Origin: Stenomitos frigidus_A
GTDB lineage: Bacteria; Cyanobacteriota; Cyanobacteriia; Leptolyngbyales; Leptolyngbyaceae
Direction of reading: 5' to 3'
Assembly: GCF_963877135.1 (NCBI RefSeq)
Contig: NZ_CAWNSW010000015.1
Location: 10,847-74,846 of the forward strand
Length of the DNA: 64,000 nucleotides
Below the pieces are notes generated by a model. It saw nothing but the letters and a program-made list of their open reading frames with translations. It did no database searches and was not told the DNA's origin. Shown one piece after another: positions 60,596 through 64,000 of the stretch. A program made the position numbers and the translations under genes. The first letter of the stretch is position 1. Each line of letters starts with the position of its first letter.

Positions 60596-61624
60596 TTACG
60601 CCGCCACCTGCTCCATCTCAGGCTGATACAGCCCCAACGCAGCGGCACTGTTGAGTTTTGCGCGATGATACAGCTCTTTTTGGGCTGCAGGCACATTTGC
60701 ATCCTGCCCGTTCCAGGTTTGCATCGCCGCTTGCTGAAGCGCACGACCGTAGGAAAACGTTAGCTGCCAGGGCAGTTGGTCTTTGAACAAGGCGTTCATG
60801 GCGCTCAGGTGAGCGGTTGCTAGTTCATCGCTTTGTCCACCAGACAGAAAAGCGCAACCGGGAACTGCAGCAGGCACTCGTTCTCGCAAGCACTTCACGG
60901 TCCACTTGGCAACCTCTTCCACACTCGCCTGTTGGGGACATTTTTCGCCAGAAATGACCATGCTGGGCTTAAGAATCATTTGATCCGGCTCGACGCCCTG
61001 AGCATAGAGTGCGTCAAAAACTGTCTTCAGGACTTCGTGATGCACGCCATAGCTATCCTCCAGCGTGTGATCACCATCCATCAGCACTTCTGGCTCGACG
61101 ATCGGCACCAAGCCTCCTTCCTGGCACAGTGCAGCGTACCGGGCAAGCGCATGCGCATTCGTATCAATGCAGCGATGGGACGGAATGCCCTTGCCGATCG
61201 TAATCACAGCGCGCCATTTGGCAAACCGGGCACCCATTTTGTAGTATTCAGCAATGCGATCGCGCAATCCATCTAAGCCTTCTGTAACCGTTTCACCCGG
61301 CGCTTTGGCTAATGGCTTGGCACCCTCATCCAGCTTGATGCCGGGAATGATGCCAGCGTCGAGTAACACCTTTGTAAAGGGGATCCCGTCCTTTGTGGCT
61401 TGACGAATGGTTTCGTCAAACAAAATCACGCCACTAAAAAACTCACCAATACCAGAAGCGGTAAAGAGCATTTCGCGATAGGCGCGCCGCATTTCTTCTG
61501 TTGTAGGAATGCCAAGTTTCTCAAAGCGTTTGTTCGCCGTGCTATAGCTCTCATCGGCTGCCAAAATGCCTTTACCGGGGGCAACCATTGCCTTTGCGGT
61601 GGCAATCAATTCTTGCTCATACAT
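60596..61624 (-). CDS. Class I fructose-bisphosphate aldolase
   Basis: A 342-residue class I aldolase of glycolysis and the Calvin cycle. Start MYEQELIATAKAMVAPGKGILAADESYST, the Schiff-base Lys is in MILKPSMVISG, and the phosphate-site residues are in FSYGRALQQAAMQTWNG. GGLVPIVEPEVLMDGDH carries the central Glu. The gene ends just past the repeat zone. Cyanobacteria usually also have a class II enzyme elsewhere. Confidence 0.95.
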   Translation of the reverse strand: MYEQELIATAKAMVAPGKGILAADESYSTANKRFEKLGIPTTEEMRRAYREMLFTASGIGEFFSGVILFDETIRQATKDGIPFTKVLLDAGIIPGIKLDEGAKPLAKAPGETVTEGLDGLRDRIAEYYKMGARFAKWRAVITIGKGIPSHRCIDTNAHALARYAALCQEGGLVPIVEPEVLMDGDHTLEDSYGVHHEVLKTVFDALYAQGVEPDQMILKPSMVISGEKCPQQASVEEVAKWTVKCLRERVPAAVPGCAFLSGGQSDELATAHLSAMNALFKDQLPWQLTFSYGRALQQAAMQTWNGQDANVPAAQKELYHRAKLNSAAALGLYQPEMEQVAA

Positions 61625-61830
61625 AGTTGTACCTCTGTCAGGAGCGATGTGTCAGCAGTTTTGCCGCTTCTTAAGCCTAGCTAATCTTCTAGAATCCTTT
61701 CGTTTGCTGCATCACTCTTGGGATACAGCCTCTGCCAGTAATGAGACGTCTTTTATGTTAGCTGGAGGCGATCGATCGCTCCAACGGTTTCATGCCGCTA
61801 CCGACATTGAGCACAGATCAGCGCCACTGC
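61625..61830. other. Short spacer upstream of the aldolase gene
   Basis: About 200 bases between the aldolase start and the thrB stop, containing the aldolase promoter. Two cgatcg cores of HIP1 lie at about 61770 and 61838. No gene. Confidence 0.4.
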
Positions 61831-62760
61831 TCACTCGATCGTCGTTTGCGCGATCGCACCTTTCTGATCGATCTGAAGTACATGCACCGTCACTGCAAAG
61901 TCTTGCTCTGCCCAGGCAGTGGCGATCGCCTCACTCACAGCCGTTGCGGTGTGAGGCTGTGCTAAGGCCAGGATGGTTGGTCCGGCACCACTGATCACCA
62001 CGCCATAGGCACCGGCTGTTAGTGCTGCTGTTTGCACTATTTCGTAACCTGGAATCAAAGTTTGCCGATACGGTTGATGGATACGGTCTTGCATCGCTGC
62101 TTGCAACCAGGCGCCGTTTCCTGTTTCTAACCCACGCAGCAACAAGCCTAAATGCGCCACGTTGAAGATCGCATCAGCACGGCTGTAGGTCGTGGGTAGC
62201 ACTTGACGCGCTAGTTTTGTCGAAAGCTCAAAGCCAGGAATGGCAACGATCGGTACAATGCTACTGTGCCAGGGAATCTCGCAAATCTCCCAGCCAACAT
62301 CTCTATGCGTAGCGGCAAGGCGACACCCACCTAAGAGCGATGGCACCACGTTATCAGGATGTCCTTCGATCGCGATGGCCATGTGCATCACCGCTTCTAC
62401 CGTCAGTGGTGATCCTGCCAGGGCATTGGCTCCCACCAGTCCGCCGACAATCGCCGTTGCCGAACTGCCCAAACCACGCGCCAGCGGTACACCCAACTGA
62501 AGCTCAAGCTTTATCGGTGGTGGTACCTGCTTTAAGTGCTGGTAAACCTTGACAAACGCCTGATACGCCAGATTGCTCGCATCGGTTGTAACCTGCTCTG
62601 CCTCAGCGCCCATCGCTGTGATGCTGACAGTTTCCCCACCGGGAGGCAGCAGTGAAAAGCGAAACCGATTCGAAAGCGTCAGCGCTGCTCCCAGGCAGTC
62701 AAACCCTGGTCCAAGATTGGCAGTTGTCGCTGGCACAGTAACAGTAACAGTAGAAATCAC
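61831..62760 (-). CDS. thrB: Homoserine kinase
   Basis: About 309 residues, a GHMP kinase that phosphorylates homoserine in threonine synthesis. VTVTVPATTANLGPGFDCLGAAL is the N-terminal substrate motif, VPLARGLGSSATAIVGGLVGANALAG the ATP phosphate loop, and the C-terminal YGVVISGAGPTILALAQ closes the fold. The GTG at 62760 is placed just before the conserved strand; a GTG at 62799 would add a poorly conserved leader. A 33- to 72-base gap follows the SUMF1-domain gene upstream. Confidence 0.92.
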   Translation of the reverse strand: MISTVTVTVPATTANLGPGFDCLGAALTLSNRFRFSLLPPGGETVSITAMGAEAEQVTTDASNLAYQAFVKVYQHLKQVPPPIKLELQLGVPLARGLGSSATAIVGGLVGANALAGSPLTVEAVMHMAIAIEGHPDNVVPSLLGGCRLAATHRDVGWEICEIPWHSSIVPIVAIPGFELSTKLARQVLPTTYSRADAIFNVAHLGLLLRGLETGNGAWLQAAMQDRIHQPYRQTLIPGYEIVQTAALTAGAYGVVISGAGPTILALAQPHTATAVSEAIATAWAEQDFAVTVHVLQIDQKGAIAQTTIE

Positions 62761-62832
62761 GAAGGCGCATTCATAGGCGGAACAATTCCATTTTCCCACG
62801 ATCGTTGTCGTCGGGATGCTACATGTAACGTC

Positions 62833-63708
62833 CTATGCCATAACCACCCGAAAACCAATGTCATACAAGTGCGTATCCGGGTTGAGTTTGCTGCGAAAGG
62901 CTGATCGACAGGCTTTGGGGCCACCGTTCCAGGAACCCCCGCGTAACACTCGCTGATCCGTAGTACCGTTTTCTGTCCAGGCAGTACCATCGTCTGGGGC
63001 ACCGTCATAACTGTCGTGCCACCGATCGGCGCACCATTCGCGGACTAGCCCATGTGTGTCGTACAGCCCAAAGGCATTAGCAACTGCAAAACTGCCGACG
63101 TCGGTCGTCTCCCGGCGATCGGTTCCCGTGGGCCCTTTCCCGTACGAGCCCCTGCTGCACACCTGCCCTTCATACTCCCAATCAACCCCGGAATAGTTGG
63201 CTAGATCAGTGGTGATTGTTTCGCCAAACCAGAAAGGGGTAGTGGTGGTGGCTCGACAGGCGTATTCCCATTCTGCTTCGCTGGGCAGACGGTAAGGGCG
63301 TCCTGTGTAGACAGAGAGCCGATCGCAAAACTCGATCGTGTCGTGCCAGGAAACTTGCTCAACGGGACGGTCTGCTCCCATAAAACAAGACAACTTGGGA
63401 GACAAGGAATGGTTGACCTTTGGTAAAGCCGCTACAATGCTCCATTGCGCCTGCGTGACTGGATACTTACCCATCCAGAAAGGGGCGATCGTGACTGAAT
63501 GCTGCGGACTTTGGTTCGGATGCCAACCGTCCTCTGTGGGTGGCGATCCCATCATCAACGTGCCGCCAGGAACGGCGACCAGCTCTAACGCAAGGCCATT
63601 TCCTAACGCTTCAGTGCGAGACTGAGCCGACTGTCTACGTTTCTCATACGTTTGCCCATAGATATCCAGCGTGAGAGTGTCAAACTCAAAAACGGATGCA
63701 TCAGACAT
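62833..63708 (-). CDS. SUMF1 (formylglycine-generating-enzyme-like) domain protein
   Basis: A 291-residue SUMF1-domain protein: LELVAVPGGTLMMGSPPTED, FWMGKYPVTQAQW, RPVEQVSWHDTIEFCDRLS, YRLPSEAEWEYACRA, DTHGLVREWCADRWHDSY, RGGSWNGGPKACRSAFRSK and DIGFRVVMA. True formylglycine-generating enzymes use two copper-binding Cys near the C terminus; here only one Cys (ACRSAFR) is seen there, so catalytic activity on sulfatases is unlikely. Members of this wider family include ergothioneine-type and regulatory proteins. No sulfatase gene is nearby. Confidence 0.9.
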   Translation of the reverse strand: MSDASVFEFDTLTLDIYGQTYEKRRQSAQSRTEALGNGLALELVAVPGGTLMMGSPPTEDGWHPNQSPQHSVTIAPFWMGKYPVTQAQWSIVAALPKVNHSLSPKLSCFMGADRPVEQVSWHDTIEFCDRLSVYTGRPYRLPSEAEWEYACRATTTTPFWFGETITTDLANYSGVDWEYEGQVCSRGSYGKGPTGTDRRETTDVGSFAVANAFGLYDTHGLVREWCADRWHDSYDGAPDDGTAWTENGTTDQRVLRGGSWNGGPKACRSAFRSKLNPDTHLYDIGFRVVMA

Positions 63709-64000
63709 AAAGGGTAACGATCACTGAATCTACAGAGCATGGCAAACAGGTTTCTGTGCCCAAAAGAACATTACCAGATAGCTGTGTGAAAAGAGCCGAT
63801 CAGAACCCATCAACATTCAACTCTTTGTTTTATAGCTGTTGTCACAAAGCTTAGGACATTGGGATCAAAGGGGGAGTGGGTGTGTGCCCCCAGCCAGGGG
63901 TGGAACCCCTGCACCCCGTCCTAATACCAATTAAATATGAAGTTGCGCCAAACTAAAGGAGTCCCCTTTGAGGTCATGGGTCATGCCAGGACGCCCCTTT
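63709..64000. other. Right edge noncoding
   Basis: About 290 bases, with ctaataccaattaaatatga (63921) typical of intergenic DNA in filamentous cyanobacteria and a short gggggagtgggtgtgtgccccc palindrome near 63865. A gene starting beyond the edge is possible. Confidence 0.4.

Overview
The window is cyanobacterial chromosome. The HIP1 octamer GCGATCGC (and its core CGATCG) occurs throughout, intergenic spaces carry short tandem repeats typical of filamentous cyanobacteria, and the gene families fit: an SLH-OprB iron-uptake-type porin, an FkbM/TPR protein, a two-component-regulator propeller protein, class I fructose-bisphosphate aldolase, PanB, LeuB, ThrB and tRNA-Leu(GAG). The genus cannot be fixed from sequence alone; a Leptolyngbya- or Oculatella-like filamentous form is a guess.

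Layout. 0.3-4.1 kb: a glutamine amidotransferase, two tandem PhyH-type dioxygenases (the second has lost the metal-binding Asp) and a small membrane protein. 4.3-7.9 kb: a DUF4253-like protein and a TetR regulator diverging, across a doubled operator, from a GST / split-barrel flavoprotein / NTF2-like operon. 8.1-10.0 kb: a small unknown protein and an orphan GAF histidine kinase. 10.3-22.4 kb: a long same-strand redox and sugar cluster (DM13 protein, SDR, aquaporin-type channel, membrane-anchored ferredoxin reductase, two GMC oxidoreductases with a conserved four-Cys motif, a conserved unknown, a secreted double-VOC protein, and a large GH63/MGH1-like glucosidase). 22.5-23.5 kb: a graveyard of gene fragments. 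23.5-28.2 kb: a polysaccharide or glycolipid cluster on the minus strand. 28.7-32.1 kb: three lipid-type genes (hydrolase, CFA-type methyltransferase, desaturase). 32.4-43.3 kb: mostly housekeeping and small conserved genes (MalK-like ATPase, tRNA-Leu, exported methyltransferase-fold protein, PanB, propeller protein, LeuB, prepilin peptidase).

43.5-47.3 kb: a roughly 990-residue TPR-glycosyltransferase-FkbM fusion whose linker is made of intergenic-repeat DNA, a DUF202 protein, and a broken FkbM tail. 47.7-53.4 kb: a porin and a sugar-type ABC importer (binding protein plus two permeases, no ATPase; the orphan ATPase at 33.0-34.1 kb is the obvious candidate partner). 53.5-58.2 kb: a xanthine-dehydrogenase-type operon (small subunit, unknown, toxin-antitoxin pair, large subunit) in which the ParE-like toxin carries a frameshift. 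58.2-59.8 kb: a decayed Uma2 gene and a TetR gene followed by the last fragment of a DHA2-type efflux pump. 59.8-63.7 kb: a flavoprotein, aldolase, homoserine kinase and a SUMF1-domain protein.

Most interesting points: the dioxygenase paralogue with HxN in place of HxD; a repeat family that has become coding sequence and joins two enzyme modules; the toxin-antitoxin pair inside the xdh operon with a frameshifted toxin; the four-Cys motif shared by the tandem GMC enzymes inside a dense redox cluster; and several precise gene remnants (OmpR tail, peroxiredoxin head, FkbM tail, MFS tail). No CRISPR array, rRNA, intact transposase or prophage was seen.
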